From Melanocharis versteri (taxonomy: Eukaryota > Chordata > Aves > Passeriformes > Melanocharitidae), in assembly GCA_013397845.1 (NCBI GenBank), contig VZTG01001536.1, positions 761,154 to 825,153 of the forward strand: a stretch of DNA of 64,000 nucleotides, given 5' to 3'. Under the pieces are notes generated by a model. That model was not told the DNA's origin and made no database searches. It saw nothing but the letters and a program-made list of their open reading frames with translations. Position numbers and translations under genes: made by a program. Of this stretch, positions 47,891 to 61,390 are shown piece after piece. Positions within the stretch are counted from its first letter, which is position 1. The number at the start of each line of letters is the position of its first letter.

Positions 47891-49659
47891 CAACCCAGTC
47901 TCCCCATCAGTCATGCTGGCACTAGGTGTCTGTCATGCTGTCAGACTCCTTTTTCTCCTCATCTGTCTCTGGTATCAGCCTCCCCTGCATTTCAGAAAGA
48001 TGGCTTAGAGAATGGTAAAGAAAGTGGCAGCACTAATCCATTAGTTCATACCTAAAATTCAAATGGAAAGGAACTGGAAATGTAATGGAAGTAAGACTGT
48101 GTGGTAGTTCAATCTTATTGATGTACAAATCTGTTTCAGAGGACCGGGCATCAAGTACGCTATTTTAGCTGTTGATAACACCTGTGTCGGTATCTTGGAA
48201 AGAATAATTTATTCTGGGCCACGGCTTTGTCAGTGAGATACCTGGCTGCAATAACTGTTTTCTGGAGAAGTAGGGGCAGCAAGGCTGCTATGGAAAAGAG
48301 CAAAATGAAGGGTGTGTCTTATATGTGGCCCCACTTTGTATGGTTAGGGGACAGCTGTCTTTGTCAAGGTGTCCACTCAGGCAGCATTCTTTAGGATGGA
48401 AGCTCGTAGGCAGCACTGATGCAAAGTTCAGCATGCTCAGCTGAAGAAGCTGAATGGTGTGTGGGAGCTGGATCTGCCAGTGTGCATCCTCCCCCTCAAG
48501 TGGTGCTTGTGCTGGGCCCACCGGCTGAGCCAGGCACGTGGCTGGCCAGTGGTGTACAGCACGTGTAGGCTCTGTAAGAGGCTGCACGGGCTGAGCTAGG
48601 AGAGTGGCAGCCCTGTGTCAAAGCTGATATACTCTGAAGGCAAACATAACACCCTTCTGTTTTGATGTTTGCCTTTGTGAAACTAAAATCACATGATAGT
48701 CTGACAAATGCTGTTGGTAACAAGACTTATGACAATGTCTACAGGTGAAAGTGGCATCAATATAAGTAAATAATTTTGGACAATCTTTCATTCAGAGAAA
48801 CTACCTTCTGCTGGTTTCTAAATTGATTAACCTGATAAAGTATGTCTTCTGTGAATTGAAAAGCTGGAATATGGAAGTATAAGACAAAAAATGTCTTGCA
48901 CTACAGAAATGCTAATCATTCACATTCTCAAAAGCCATTGGGACCGAGTGCTTGTAAATATAATTTTCAAATACTTACCTATGACAGTGAGCATTTGGCT
49001 TGGAGTGCTTTGTCACATGAATTTCTTTGAAGTCAAAAGGCTACTGATGCTCTTGAGCACCATACTCTTCAGAAAATATTTGCAAGATTGGGGGTTTATT
49101 AAGTCTTCATAAATGCAGGTTTCCTAATTGAAGTATGGAAGTATTGTCCCAGAAGGGTGATGACTTTGAACAGTAGCCATGGGGTGTGTGTGCTGTGTGA
49201 GGAACAAAGTCAGAACACAATCTGATTATAACCTCCTGGCAGCAGCTGTTCAAATATTGTTTCTCTGCTTCCATCTCTGCAGAGAATTTGTCTCACAAAT
49301 ATAAACACTGTGAAGTCAGTAGATCATCTTATGTGCTAAAAATAATGACTGCTGATAAGTAATAAGATGGTGTACCATTCTTTTCTCTAACTGATGACTG
49401 TAAGGTTTTCGGGGAGGCAATTGGCAAGCATATGTTGTCTTGTTTGGTTACTCTATCCAGACTTTCCATTGGTGCTTTACAAAATTAAATAAGTTCTGCG
49501 GTGAGACTGACATGTTAGCGAAGTTGATTATGCAAATCTTGCTGACAAAGCTGGCTTAGAGGCTATAGGGTCAGTTACTGTGCTGTGAGATAGTTTGCAT
49601 GTACTTAGTGAAATGTTGCCTCGAACAACAACAAAAAAGTGCCATTTCAATGTATATGT

Positions 49660-49990
49660 GAGAGATATGTACATGAGAACCAATCAACTACAATAATACA
49701 AAATCATTCAAACGAAACAAAGCAAACTGCAGAGTAACAAGGTTCAGAGAAAACACCCTGAAAACACCTTTGTCTTTAAATAACTTTTGAAGCAAACGAA
49801 ATGAATATTCATGAAACTGTGAAACATTTATGGCATGAAATGAGGGCAAACATAAAATTTTTATCATCTTTCATGGAAGCACTGGCTAGAAAGTAGTCTG
49901 GTGACAGATAATTAAACAATTAAAGACTTAAGAAGAGAAGAAGTGTATACAAGAGGGAAATGCCTCTTGACATTACATTGTTAAGTGGCT
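49660..49990. promoter_or_regulatory. Possible conserved enhancer with POU-type palindrome
   Basis: A CpG-poor block that contains the perfect 12-base palindrome ATGAATATTCAT (49,801-49,812), which resembles the MORE type of site bound by POU-factor dimers, plus AATTAAAC-type homeodomain words near 49,910. Conservation cannot be judged from one sequence. Confidence 0.2.
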
Positions 49991-52729
49991 ATTGCTATTA
50001 AGATGATTGGAAAACAATGCTGCAAAAAGGATTTTTATGTTGTTTCCATTCTATATTCTAAGAAAATATTTCTATTTTTTTGTGTCTACTGCTAAGGGTT
50101 TTCAACTGCTTACTTGGAAAATAATTCGGGAGTCTACTAGATCTCTTTCAGGAAGTATTTTGTGAATAGTAGCCTACAGTTACACACTTTAAAAAATGAA
50201 ATTATTCTGAAGAAAACACATTTCTTTTCCCAATGTCACTTCTTTCCTCCTCATTTTCTAGAGTTAGTACATTTAAGTATTTGTACAAAACTTGCATATA
50301 ACAATGTTTTCACTTTATATCCAAATTTGGCATCTGAAGAGGTAGTGAAGGACCTGATTTCATTTCTGATTTCTTTGGTGTCTAAAAATGCTTTGCAAAA
50401 TTTTCTTCCATGTAATTTTCATAGTTGTTTTTTTTTCTTTAAACTAGAGAATAAGAAAAGTGATTAAACTGTAACTTGTAATTCTAAAGTAAGCTGCAGA
50501 TAATGAATTCAAATACCAGATTTCAATGTTGCAGTATTCCTGTTGTCATTCTGGCCTGGAAACTGTTTAAGAAGGGTGAAGGGGAAACCCTTCTGTATTA
50601 CTAGTACTCAGAGAACTGAAAATTTGAAATATTTGGAATGGAAATTACTGAAAATTTCTTAAATTATTCTTGTGCCACATGTAAAACATAAAATAGTGAA
50701 ATTGTGAGTAAAGAGCTGCACTTAACATTTACAGAGGAAGAATCTTAATGTTAGCAAGCCCTTTGCTTATGGCCACACTGAAATATGAAATAATTCATAT
50801 TACAGCTAGCACGAGCTAGGAGCAGGCATTAAAATCTACTGTCACAGTGTTGTTTTCCAATACAGTAAGTTGGATTGCAGATCGTCGCTAAATTATCATA
50901 TTTACTGCTTTAGCACAGATTTTGATTTTTTTTTTTCAAACCTGCAGTTCTCATTTTTTAAAAATTTTGCATGTTCGTTTGTTTGTTTCAAATGATTGTC
51001 TGCATTTGAGGCAATAAAGACTAAAGACAGTAAGAACACCCCCTAATTATTTCATTTGTTGCATATTTCCTCACCACATTCCTCAGCTATCGTACTACAA
51101 AGGAAAAAACAGGGAAGGGGGTGGGGGTCAGAGCATTTTCCCAGAGACACTTCTGTAGATTATGAGATTGGGTACATTGACCAAACTTGTGCTTTCCTGG
51201 TGAGGTGAACAGGAGCTGTATTTGAAGGTGCCCTCAAATACCAGAAGTCTTACAACATTCACAGTGAATATGAGTTTCAATTCCTTGGCAGTACAGCTGC
51301 AAGGAACTCTTGAAAACTCATTCTGAAAGCTTCAGACAAATAACGCAGCAGCCTAGAACTTTGTCCAGTATTTCTGCAGGACACTTTTATTGCAAATCGT
51401 GGATGTTTGTATATGGGTGTTTCAGACTTCCCTGCTTTTGTTCTTTCTCTCTGAGTTACTGGGATGACTTTTTAATTCACAAAAACAACATAATAAAAGA
51501 AGAGTTTTTAAGTGTATGTTTATATCATGTCCTGAGTAGACATGTCTTACTGAACAATATCAACAAGCAATGTCATCCAGGCTACATGTTTGCAGAGTGC
51601 TTGGCCAGAGCAAGAAGTGCTGTATTTCAGAGGATACGAAGTATCCAGTATATTAAAAATTGAGCTGAAAGGAACTTCTAACACTCTAGGTCACCAGAAT
51701 TTCTGAATTAATTAGTAATTGATTTGGTTTTCAGTGCAGAGGTACACTACATTTTTAACTTCTGTCTAAACATGAAGAAAACATTAATGTTCCTAAAAAT
51801 TCTGCAAATGAATACAGAAAGCAAATACAGTCTAAAACGTAAGAGCTAGCATTCATATAATAATGTGCTTTACAGATTTCATGACAATTACATAGTGTAG
51901 TAGAATATGTATCTCTTTTTTCACTAGAAACACCTTTGGTTTTAAGTGGGCATGTGTTAAGCAGTGTTAGAGCTGCAAACATTATATGTAAGTCTGCAGG
52001 TATAAATTAAGACAGCTGAGATGCCACTTCCAACAAGTGATTATATTTTAGCAATTAGAAGGTTTTTTTTATTTTAATTGTCCAAAAGAAATCAAGGAAA
52101 CAAGTGATGGAAACCATATTTCAGGCATTTGCTTATCAATGCTGTCTGATTATTGGTCGATTAAGCTTTACTTTGAAAACATTCAGAAAACAGACTTACT
52201 GGCATCAGAAGTCTAGCTGACAGACAAAGCTACTGTCTGGTGTATGTTATGCTTTCTAAGATATGGACTCAAGTGTTATCAACAGCTAAAATACTGTGCT
52301 CTATCCCCAGCCTTCTGAAATAACCTATTTAGAAACATAATGCAAGGGTAACGTGTCCCAACATTTGAATAAATACAAATTGAATATTTTTTATGCCAGC
52401 TCTCAAGCTCTAGTGCAGTATATTAAAATAAAATCAGTTTTTACTATTTTTTTTTTCTTTGACTCTGAGTTTCCCTAAAGTTTTTCCTTTTATGTTTAGG
52501 AACCACTATTATTCATTTCATCCTATGAAATCTGATTATAGGGCTCCAGGGCCATGATATGACACAACGAGGATGTGTTTTCTAGCATTTTACGATAAAG
52601 ACTAACTTTAATGTATTACTTTGCATAAAATTGTGTCCTAAGACCCTTTAGAGTATAACACATTGCAAGCCATAAGACAGTCTGTGCTATAAATCATGGA
52701 GAAGGCTTGTTCAAATTCATTGGATGGTG

Positions 52730-53060
52730 AACAAATTAAATCACGCATCATGCGTGGCCAATAACATTTTCACACATTAAGCAGTTACAGTATTTATTTC
52801 TATAGCACTAGACCCTGCCATGAGTGTGTTGCTTTCAACAATGAAAGGTGACAGCAAATATGCTTCTCCGAAATAATTAGCACATTCATCAGGGCATATT
52901 AAGCAATTCCAAATAATTTCTTCTTGTGGAGAATTTTTTTTTTTTGTGCAAGTGAGAATCAGCAACTCATAAATCACAAAGACAGCAGAATGCGCTGAGT
53001 GCCAGCCAAATAGGATCTAAACATTCCCACTGTGAAGTAATGAAGAGTATTTTAAGTAAA
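52730..53060. promoter_or_regulatory. Possible conserved enhancer with CpG palindrome and CCAAT
   Basis: CACGCAT and ATGCGTG form a perfect inverted repeat with one central base (52,742-52,756), followed at once by GGCCAATAA, a CCAAT-box word. Further AT-rich factor-like words follow. CpG pairs are rare in this neighbourhood, so their survival in a palindrome is notable. Function is a guess. Confidence 0.2.
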
Positions 53061-53449
53061 ATAACAATAATAATAAAAAAAAGAATGATAGAAAGTGGTA
53101 GTGTCAGAATGCTTTTGAGATATAGCATGAAAATGATGTTGCTGCTGGACAACAGTGGTCTGTAAACTCACAATTTTACTTTGGTAGCCACATGTGCACT
53201 TTCAAGAAATGCATTGCTAATTGTATTGATGGGTTTGTCCCTAGAGGGCCAATATAGCTACACTTGATTTCAGTCTTATAAAGTCTAATTTTCCTCCTCA
53301 TGGAATAAGAAAATGAGAAGAAAGGACAGGAGGAAGGGAAAAAACAACAAAACAGCTATTTAACAAAAGCTTTATTACATTGTACATTTGTAGGTTACTC
53401 AATGAAATAAATATTAGCTCATGTTTTAAGTTAAGGCCTTTGGAGATAA

Positions 53450-54225
53450 TTTAATGCAACACCCTGCTTAAACTAGAGTCAGTCAGGTTGCTCAGAGTTT
53501 TGAAGTGCTCTGAGGGTAGAAACTGCACAACCCCTCTTGGCAACCTTATTCCGGTGTTTTACCACCCTTGTGGTGTAATTTTCCCCCCTTTTCATCAAAT
53601 TAGAACTTTCTGTCTTTCAATGTGTTGCATTTTGTTCCATCCCTGGGTGCCAATGTGAAGAGTCTGGCTGCATTGTCTCTGTGCCCTCCCATCCAGAAGT
53701 TGAAAACAGCAGGAAGATCTCTCCTGAGCCTCTAAAGCTGAACAGAGTGGTCTCAACTTCGTCTTTGCAAAGTGTCTTCTACTGGGCTTGCTCCTGTATG
53801 TCAAGCCTTTTCCAAGGCTGAAAACCCTAAAACTGGTCTTGGGACTTCAGATACACTCTCACACTTGCTCAAGAGAGGGGAATAATCACTTTTCCACATT
53901 CTGGCTAGAGTGTTGCTAATGCAGCCCACTAGGTCACTGGGTTTCTGGGCTGTGAGAGCACACTGCTGACTCATATTCAATTTGCTGTGCATCAAGAACC
54001 CCAGGTCCTTTCTAGCCAGCTTGCTCACAGACTGTGCTGTAATTGGGTTATTCCATCCCAGATGCAGAGCTTATTTACCTTTGTTGAACTTTGTGAGGTT
54101 CTTGTCAGACCAGTTTTCCACCTGCTTCTCCAGGCTGACCCTCCAGCATATTGACTGCTCTCTGCAGCAGGATCTGAGCTTTTCCAAAGGCTTTTTCTCT
54201 GTGCTTGTGAGCAACTCCTTTGCAC
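53450..54225 (-). mobile_element. Old CR1 LINE fragment, ORF2 region
   Basis: Reverse-orientation CR1 spanning the ORF2 C-terminal part back into the RT domain. '+ strand' landmarks are 'aactgcacaacccctcttgg', 'ctcatattcaatttgctgtg', 'ccccaggtcctttctagcca' and 'tttgttgaactttgtgaggt'. The same order is seen in the 29.8-31.1 kb copy (for example 'gctcatgttcaacttgccat' and 'ttgttgaacttcctacggtt'). It is more diverged, with many frame breaks, and is therefore older. Confidence 0.88.
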
Positions 54226-56565
54226 AGATTACAAAGTCACATCCTCACCTTTCTGGCCTCTCTTTCCTGGAGAGCTTGTTTCCATCCGCTTCAGAACTCC
54301 AGGTGTACAAGCTATACCTCCACATCCCTCTAATTTCAATGAGATCATAACTCTCCGACTGTGCACAGATTTCCCATTCTTCCTGGTTTTATCCCATGCT
54401 ATGTATATCCATTGTAGAGGTGCTTGAGATGAACCCTCAGTCACTTGGCTTTCAAAAGAGAAAGGGAGTGAGAGAGCCTCCCTCATCCTATTCCACCCTG
54501 GTCTATTTCTCACAGTCCCAGCACTATTGCTTTAGGTGATAATAAACTTTCTCCAGTTTACCTAATTTAAATCCCTTCTCATCAGGTCAATAAGTGTGTT
54601 TATTCTCTTTATGCCTTAAGGCAGATCTTCAAATACTGTAAAATGACATAGCAGTGCTGGTAGGAAGGGACTTCTGCTGTTTTAAAGTACTTAATAAAAT
54701 TATGGTCTAATTTCTAAGGCTGGTATTCAGCACATTGTTAATTTAAGGTGTAATTCACCAGTTACATTCATCTGGTTTTATTCCAAAAGCTCAGGATTAG
54801 TGATGCTTTAAATTTGAGTTTGGGTAGTGCGGATTGAGTTAGGAATACAATAGCTACTTAGAGCTGCTAATGCAATCAATCTGTGCTGTGTGTTTTCACT
54901 GTGCCTGCTCTCTTCTGAGCTAGGTGGATAGGAAGGGATAACTCTCATGGAAATTATTTCAACTAGTTGTAGTGAAACTGCATACGTAGTCTTTTTATTC
55001 TACTCCATACAATGTTTTTTACTTTCCCAGGTGGCTGGTAGGTCTTCCTTTTCTTCCACTTTTTAAGTAGCTTTTGTCGTGCATGTTAATCTTAAGAAAA
55101 TATAGCTATATTCTGTATGAATGTGTCTCTGAACAAAAAAACCAAAAAATATTTTATCTATATTACCATCTTTTAATTTATATTTTTTAATAGAAAAATC
55201 CACTCTTCTAAGTTGTTTGCTAACTCTTTGAGAGGAAATTTATTTGAAAACCCAAGTCAGAAAGAATTGTGACTCTATTTTTTAGTTTTCGTTAATTGTC
55301 ACATACTTCATAATGAGGCCAGCTAAAAACTCTTAATCTAAATAAAGTGATTTTATTTCCCCCAGCACATTGCTAATTAACCTAATTTTGGTTGTGTTGT
55401 GGGAAAGAAGTAAAGCAGATAGGAAAAAGATAGTGCTTCCTCATTAATTGGCTCATGCCACAGAAGGCCTTGTTGCAATGAAGTCAGACTTGACTCTTTG
55501 AGACTAGCACTGCTGAGCCCTTCAAAGACACTGCAACAGTCAGACAAAAAAGTGAGTAAAAGGAGGTGGTAACCATCCTTGGGGGTTAGGGTGCTACCAA
55601 CAGAAATGTCACATCTGGGTTCTTTATACTACTCAACCACAGATTTGAGGTTTTTTTGGATTTCTTCAAGTTTTTTTTTTTCCCTCACCAGAAACAGGTT
55701 CTTATTTCAAAGCATTTCCTGCTACCTTAACAACTGATACCAAAAGTGGTGGGGAAAAGCTACCTAATGCTTTGGTACTCCATAGTTTGGCAGCGGGAGA
55801 CACGCAAATAAGAAATGAAATGAAATAGAAATCAGGAAGGGGTTCCTGGTTTATAAACGCATTTTATCAATTGCAGTGAAAAAACGGTAGAAACAAAATC
55901 TCCCAATCAACAACATTAAGGATTGCTAGGGAAAGGGAAGTCCGTTTAGAAACAGGGAACAGAACACTGACTTAGAAGGCTGTAATACTGGAGAAGTAAA
56001 GATTAGAGAACAGCTGGTTGGGAATCTTCTGAGCAGATGTCTTTTTGTCAGAAATAATTTGCTAGTTGAATATGAATAACAGTTTCGTCTTAGTTTTCCT
56101 TGGCTCTGGTGGAATTTGTTGTCAAAATATAAAGGTAAAAAATAACCCTGCCGCAGAAAAAGCCATGAGCATAATGTTTGCTTTGTTGCCTCTTGCAGAC
56201 TGCTAACTTAAGTACTGTTAGATTTTCCCATATCAAATGCATGTGTTAACTATTACGTTATTATTTGTCTTTCTTTCGTCCTTCCCTCTTCGGGTTGTCT
56301 GAAAATTTCAAGCAGAGCATTTGTGAAATCTGAGAGATGTGAAATGAGAGAGATGCATCTCCTGGTCATCTCTGTCAAGTAGTAGATATTGCAGACACAT
56401 GGGAAATAAAAAGGAATAGTAAAGATAAAGGAAGACCTCTGCCTTGATGGTTGTAAAATATAAGAACTTGATATGAAAGATGATGTGATGCCAGAGTAAA
56501 GGTATTGAGGTTTGTGAAGGTGATATTTTGAGAGCTGTGACAGATACAATTTTAGTTACAATGAA
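54226..56565. other. Gene-free stretch
   Basis: 54,226-54,530 is richer in C and T than its surroundings and might be a further degraded repeat, but I cannot assign it. The rest is ordinary AT-rich sequence without supported features. Confidence 0.45.
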
Positions 56566-56830
56566 TTAGAATCACAGAGTGATCAAGATTGGAAAGTACC
56601 TCTGGAGGTCATGCTGTCTTGGCTCCTAGGACCATATTCAGACAACTTTTGAATACCTCCAAAGACAGAGATTCCACAACCTCTCCGGGCACCCTGTGCT
56701 GGTGCTCAGTTACCTTCACCACCCTCTGGGTCTGGCCCCTCAGCTGGTTTTCATTCCACCTCTCTGTCTACTCATCCAGCCCATACTTCATCACCTTGTC
56801 TATGAGAAACTTATGAAAGGTAGTGTAGAA
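56566..56830 (-). mobile_element. CR1 LINE, internally deleted copy
   Basis: The left part (56,569-56,715) matches the CR1 3' end in reverse ('agaatcacagagtgatcaag', 'gattccacaacctctccggg'). The right part (about 56,716-56,830) matches a CR1 segment from the RT region ('catacttcatcaccttgtct', 'atgagaaacttatgaaaggt'). The several hundred bases of ORF2 normally between them are missing. Either one element suffered an internal deletion or two fragments lie side by side. Confidence 0.78.
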
Positions 56831-59800
56831 ATTCTTGAAGTTTCACTTGACTGAATTATCTTCATATCAAAGATATGACGGAGAAGAATCCATGAAGTCC
56901 ATTACTCACTGTGATGAGTAGGTAGAATTATAATTAGTAGTTTACTCATGGTACTTTGCATTCCTTATTTAACCCTGATATTTATAGGTTCCTTACTAGA
57001 AATAAAAGTGAACAAATATTTGCAGATACAGAATTTCGTATCAGACAACCAATAGCTCGAAGCAACTAAACAAAAGAAATGGTGCAAAAATAAGGTATTG
57101 CTGGCTTTTTATTTATTTGAAACTTTTGGATTAGCACAATTTATGGAAATGAGGAAAAGTTAGTTTAAATTGCTACTTATGTTTTTCTATACACCAAGAA
57201 TTTGTGTAATAAATATTCGTTAGCTATACTGTTAAATGTGAAGAATATTACAGTGGAGAATCATTTCGATGCATTCACATATCTACAGGCAAAGACTAAT
57301 GCATTTATCTCCATAGAAATGCAAAGTTTGTTATAAAGTATGGAGGTGCTTCTGTTTGGGAATCATTTAAAGCAAACTTTCAAAATCGTTATCTTCTAGT
57401 TGGCAGTTTTGGCAAGCTAAACTTGGAAGTTCAACTGATGAACATTTGTTTGACAGTACATTCGAGCTGGTTTGCTTGGGCTTTTTTTTCCTAAACTGTG
57501 TTGATAATCACAAGACTACTACTACAAGAATATACTAATTATTGATCTTGGAAATTTGATTTTTTTTCTTAAACAGTATAAACATATGAAAGACAAAAAT
57601 AAAGTGTGTGCATAATGTAAATAAGCTAGGCAAAGTTATTTATTGTTAGCTGTTGAAATTTTAGATCTGAATTTGTATAATTGGCTGTTAATTAAAGAGT
57701 GGAACTTCAAGGCTTTTCTGGGCTGCAGGATGCTTAAAAAAGAATTTTATGTGTTCTTTTAGTTTTATCTAGTTGGCAAGAATGCCTTAACCATGTCCTA
57801 TGAATGATCATAGTTTCCATCATTGATAATTATGTTATAAGTTCTTATACTGTAAAAGCAATAATTAATATTTAAATACTAGTACATGGGTGAGGAATTA
57901 TTGTTGGAAGCAGATGCCCCAAATTAGACATGGTTTCTACAGAATGAATCATAAAAAATGCTAATTACTTTCTGTATAAAAAAATCATTATTGCATCATT
58001 TTAATGCATGTCAGAGGGTGTGCTTGGGGCTACATTGTTGTTACATAGCCAAAGAAAATTCTGATGCAAATATAACTGTTTTCAGTCTTTTCAGCTTCGA
58101 GTTTTAAAGCAGCACAATGTGTACGGCTGTAGCTTTTGTTCAGTCAGCTTTTTGTTTGGGAGGTGTCTCTTCTCTACAGAATTCAGTTGTAGAAGGTGTC
58201 CTTTGCAATTCAATACATCCGAGTGTCGTGAATCCTAAACACGGTTTCTCTGGTGAAGTTGAAAAGATGTGAAAAAGAGTAATAATTCTCAGGAGGAAAC
58301 ATACTCCAGTTAATAATAACCAGTAGCAGTAAAATTGGTACAGCAGTTTGTAGGTAATCAGCCAACAGGACAAAAAAAGACACATGGTTAGGCATTATGC
58401 ATTACTTACTTTTCTGCAAAAAATTGTTACAGACTAGGCCTTTTACTTATTACTTACTATTATTCTTATTATTATTACTTCTTAGTATTACTATTTTATT
58501 TATGTGGTATATTTGATACTAAAATAGCATGTAATTTATAAATTCATAAGAATACATAAATATGCTTTCGTTATTTCTGGTTATTTTTATCTGCAGGTGG
58601 AAAAGGTGGTGTTATTTAATTCTTGCATCTGATTAGAGGTAGCAAGAGACCAGTAGAAGTAGAATTTTACATTTGTTTCTTGTATATTGGCACTGACTAG
58701 GGACATAGATCTGCATATATGATGATAATTTCAAGATTTTAATTATACAATTATTCACAATTTTACAATTGTATTTTAGAGTTTTAGGCAATTGCAATAT
58801 AACAATTCATGGCTAGAGAGGAATGCAGAAGGGTAATTTCAGAAAAAGAGATATGCTTTGTATTGAGATAATGAAAGTACACGAATAGATCCCTGCCAGA
58901 TAACGGTGTTAACATAATGGCAGTAAGAAAGAAGTGTGTCTCAAACATCCACTTGTTATGTGCATTTCATACAGGCTTCTATTTGTGTGGTCTCTGGGGG
59001 CATTTGTGTGTTTCTCAGCTTTGCTGTTGAAAAATCTGCAGGCTTCTTATATGAGAAGCCATAGCTTAGCTGAGCCAGAATGGGGAGCAGAAGATGAGCT
59101 ATGCCTGTATAACTGCAGGACCAGGTGTCTCTCACATCATCAGATGTTGACATGCTTAAAAAAAAAATCCCTTCTTCCTGCTTTACACGAGATTTCAAGA
59201 CATCCTATCACATAGCCTGTTCTGGAAACACTTCTAGGCTTATCTCTGTCATGGAATGGTTGCGAGGCCCAAAGAGCCGCAGTGGGCTGGTGAGCTGCAT
59301 TGCACAGTGTCCTCACTAGGACTAAATACGTTGGATGCCAATGTCGTGTTGACAGGACTGTACTCATTCGTGTTTTGGAGCTGGTCTGAGCTTCCTGTGT
59401 GTTCTGTTGCACCGTATAGTAGAGACCTCACGAGGCCAGGAACACTTCACCTGCTAGCTGGTAGCGTTCTGTGCAGCAGCAAGTAAATGTGTAGCACAGC
59501 TTTTGCTTGTCTTGCTCTCCTAGGGGAAGGGCACTTGTTGGGCAGGGCTTATAGTAATCACACAGAGGGATAATTCGCTAGAGGAGTTGAAGACGTGAGG
59601 CAATGTTCGTCTTTGTTGAAGTGGGCATCACTAGGTCTAGTTACTGTTGCAATAACATGTATTATCTATTATTAGATTTAGCTGGATTCAAATGCTGTGC
59701 AAGCATTGTCCTGAAGCTCTTTGCAGGGATAAGAGGAAAGATGAATTAATGTAGTGAATAGCATGAGGGGAAAAAAAACATGGAAGCTAATGAAAGAGAG

Positions 59801-61284
59801 GTTAAAAAGTGAGACTGTCAGCAGAAGATGTAATAAAATATGAAGAATGGATTGGAGGATAAGGGACAGCTAAATAACAAGCAGAAGAAATCAAAGAGAA
59901 AATAGGAATTTAAATTCCACCTCCATAGAAAATAAAGAATTTTTCAGATAAAATAACTTCCTTATTTAATAGTAGTCATGTAATATAAAATTTTTACATT
60001 ACCAATTTTCAGAATATACTTTTAGAAATGCTATTCTGTTTCCTAATCCCTATCTTAAGGGATAAGCTCCAATTTATTTTCCACACATAAGCTTCCACCC
60101 TGTTTCCTCCTTCATTTAGCTAGTTCCAGACAGCAAGGCCTCTAGATCTTCACTGTCAGCAGATGCCCAGTTGGGATCTCCATGTGATTAAACTTCCAAG
60201 AGTTACATTTTCCGTGTGTAAATGCAAGTACTTCAAGTGTGTGAGATCAGATTGTGCTGACGGAGTTCACCTACCAGTATCTTTAAAAAAGTTAGTTTAA
60301 TACTTGATGGCAGCTCCCCTTTTGCTTTGTAATCTTATACCTGGAGAAACACTGGTGTAACTGACTGAAAAGGAATTTAAAACATTTGTCATGATAGAAA
60401 TACTTGTTGAAAAAAGCCTTTGTACTTTGCCAAGGAAGGACAGGCTCTGAGTGGTTTTTTGAAGTTTCAGTTACGCAGCATTTCCAGATGGTCATTAGAT
60501 TCTGGTGGAAGTCTGAAGGATTTGCAACTTGCTGTGAATGAAAAATGTAATAAAATAGAAACCTTTAGATGTGAAATGAAGTGTTTCATGTTTTAAATTT
60601 AATTTACTAAACAGTTCTGTTTAAAACAGTTCTGTTTAAAAGCAGCATGCTGTAATTTAGAGACCACATGATCATTTGTTTTAAGAAATGTTTTCTTTTT
60701 ATTGCTTCTCTGAACACTGCCATTGTATCAAAATACATCTGTTTCCATATTTCTTGAGAGGAGATAACTAATTTATCCGGTCTCAGGCAATAAAATCTGT
60801 GAAATAATGTAATCTTTTTTTGTATAATAAGATTATTGCACAAGAAAAACTCCAAATTTGCATAAAGTAGCACTCCTTAGACATCAGGGAAAGTTTGAAC
60901 TTTACTTAATGAGAAATAGTGTTTAGTTATAAACATGTACAATGAGCCCTTTGTTTCCTATGCAAGAAAATGTCCCCAAAACATGTGGAGTGGCACACTG
61001 AAATTAAATTATGCTGTCATAATAGTAGCTACAATTCAATAAAATTTCTAACAAAATATTACAGGGACACTTGATACTGTCTTGAGTCCTACATTTCATT
61101 GAACATTTTCAGTTAAACCTCTTGAAAGAAGAAACAATTGTATTTTGTGTGTGTGGAATTATTTAATTTCTATTACTTTTGTACTAGTAGTAGAGTAGCA
61201 ACCGTACTGATAGGGAGAGTTTTGATTAAAAATATTTACTTGCTTCACTACCAACCACAAACTTGTGTTGTTTACAAAGAAAAA
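56831..61284. other. Gene-free stretch
   Basis: AT-rich. 58,440-58,500 is a degenerate TTA-rich simple sequence. 58,930-59,490 is somewhat richer in G+C and open in several frames on both strands at once, which argues for composition rather than coding. A 15-bp tandem duplication lies at 60,611-60,640. No mobile element was recognised. Confidence 0.45.
60611..60640. repeat. Two perfect 15-bp tandem copies
   Basis: The unit ACAGTTCTGTTTAAA occurs twice without a gap. Each copy, with its neighbouring bases, carries the inverted pair AAACAG-tt-CTGTTT. Confidence 0.9.
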
Positions 61285-61390
61285 TAGGATTGTTTAGGTT
61301 GGAAATGACCCTCTAAGATCATAGAGTCTGACTATTAACTTAGCACTGCCCAGTCCATCGCTACCATCCACCATGTCCCAAGTGCCGAAA
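61285..61390 (-). mobile_element. CR1 LINE 3'-end fragment
   Basis: About 100 bases in reverse orientation: 'gattgtttaggttggaaatg', 'accctctaagatcatagagt', 'cttagcactgcccagtccat' and 'accatgtcccaagtgccgaa'. This is the start of the reverse complement of a CR1 3' UTR, severely truncated. Confidence 0.82.

Larger units (their letters stand above)
47891..53449. other. Gene-free stretch with possible regulatory blocks
   Basis: No exon or mobile element can be supported. A G+C-richer patch at 48,470-48,610 is unidentified. Two CpG-poor blocks (49,660-49,990 and 52,730-53,060) look like conserved enhancers by their motif content and are listed separately. Confidence 0.45.

Noticed and set aside
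58930..59490. Overlapping open frames on both strands
   Set aside because: At least three frames are open at once, which points to local base composition. No splice pair or domain was found.
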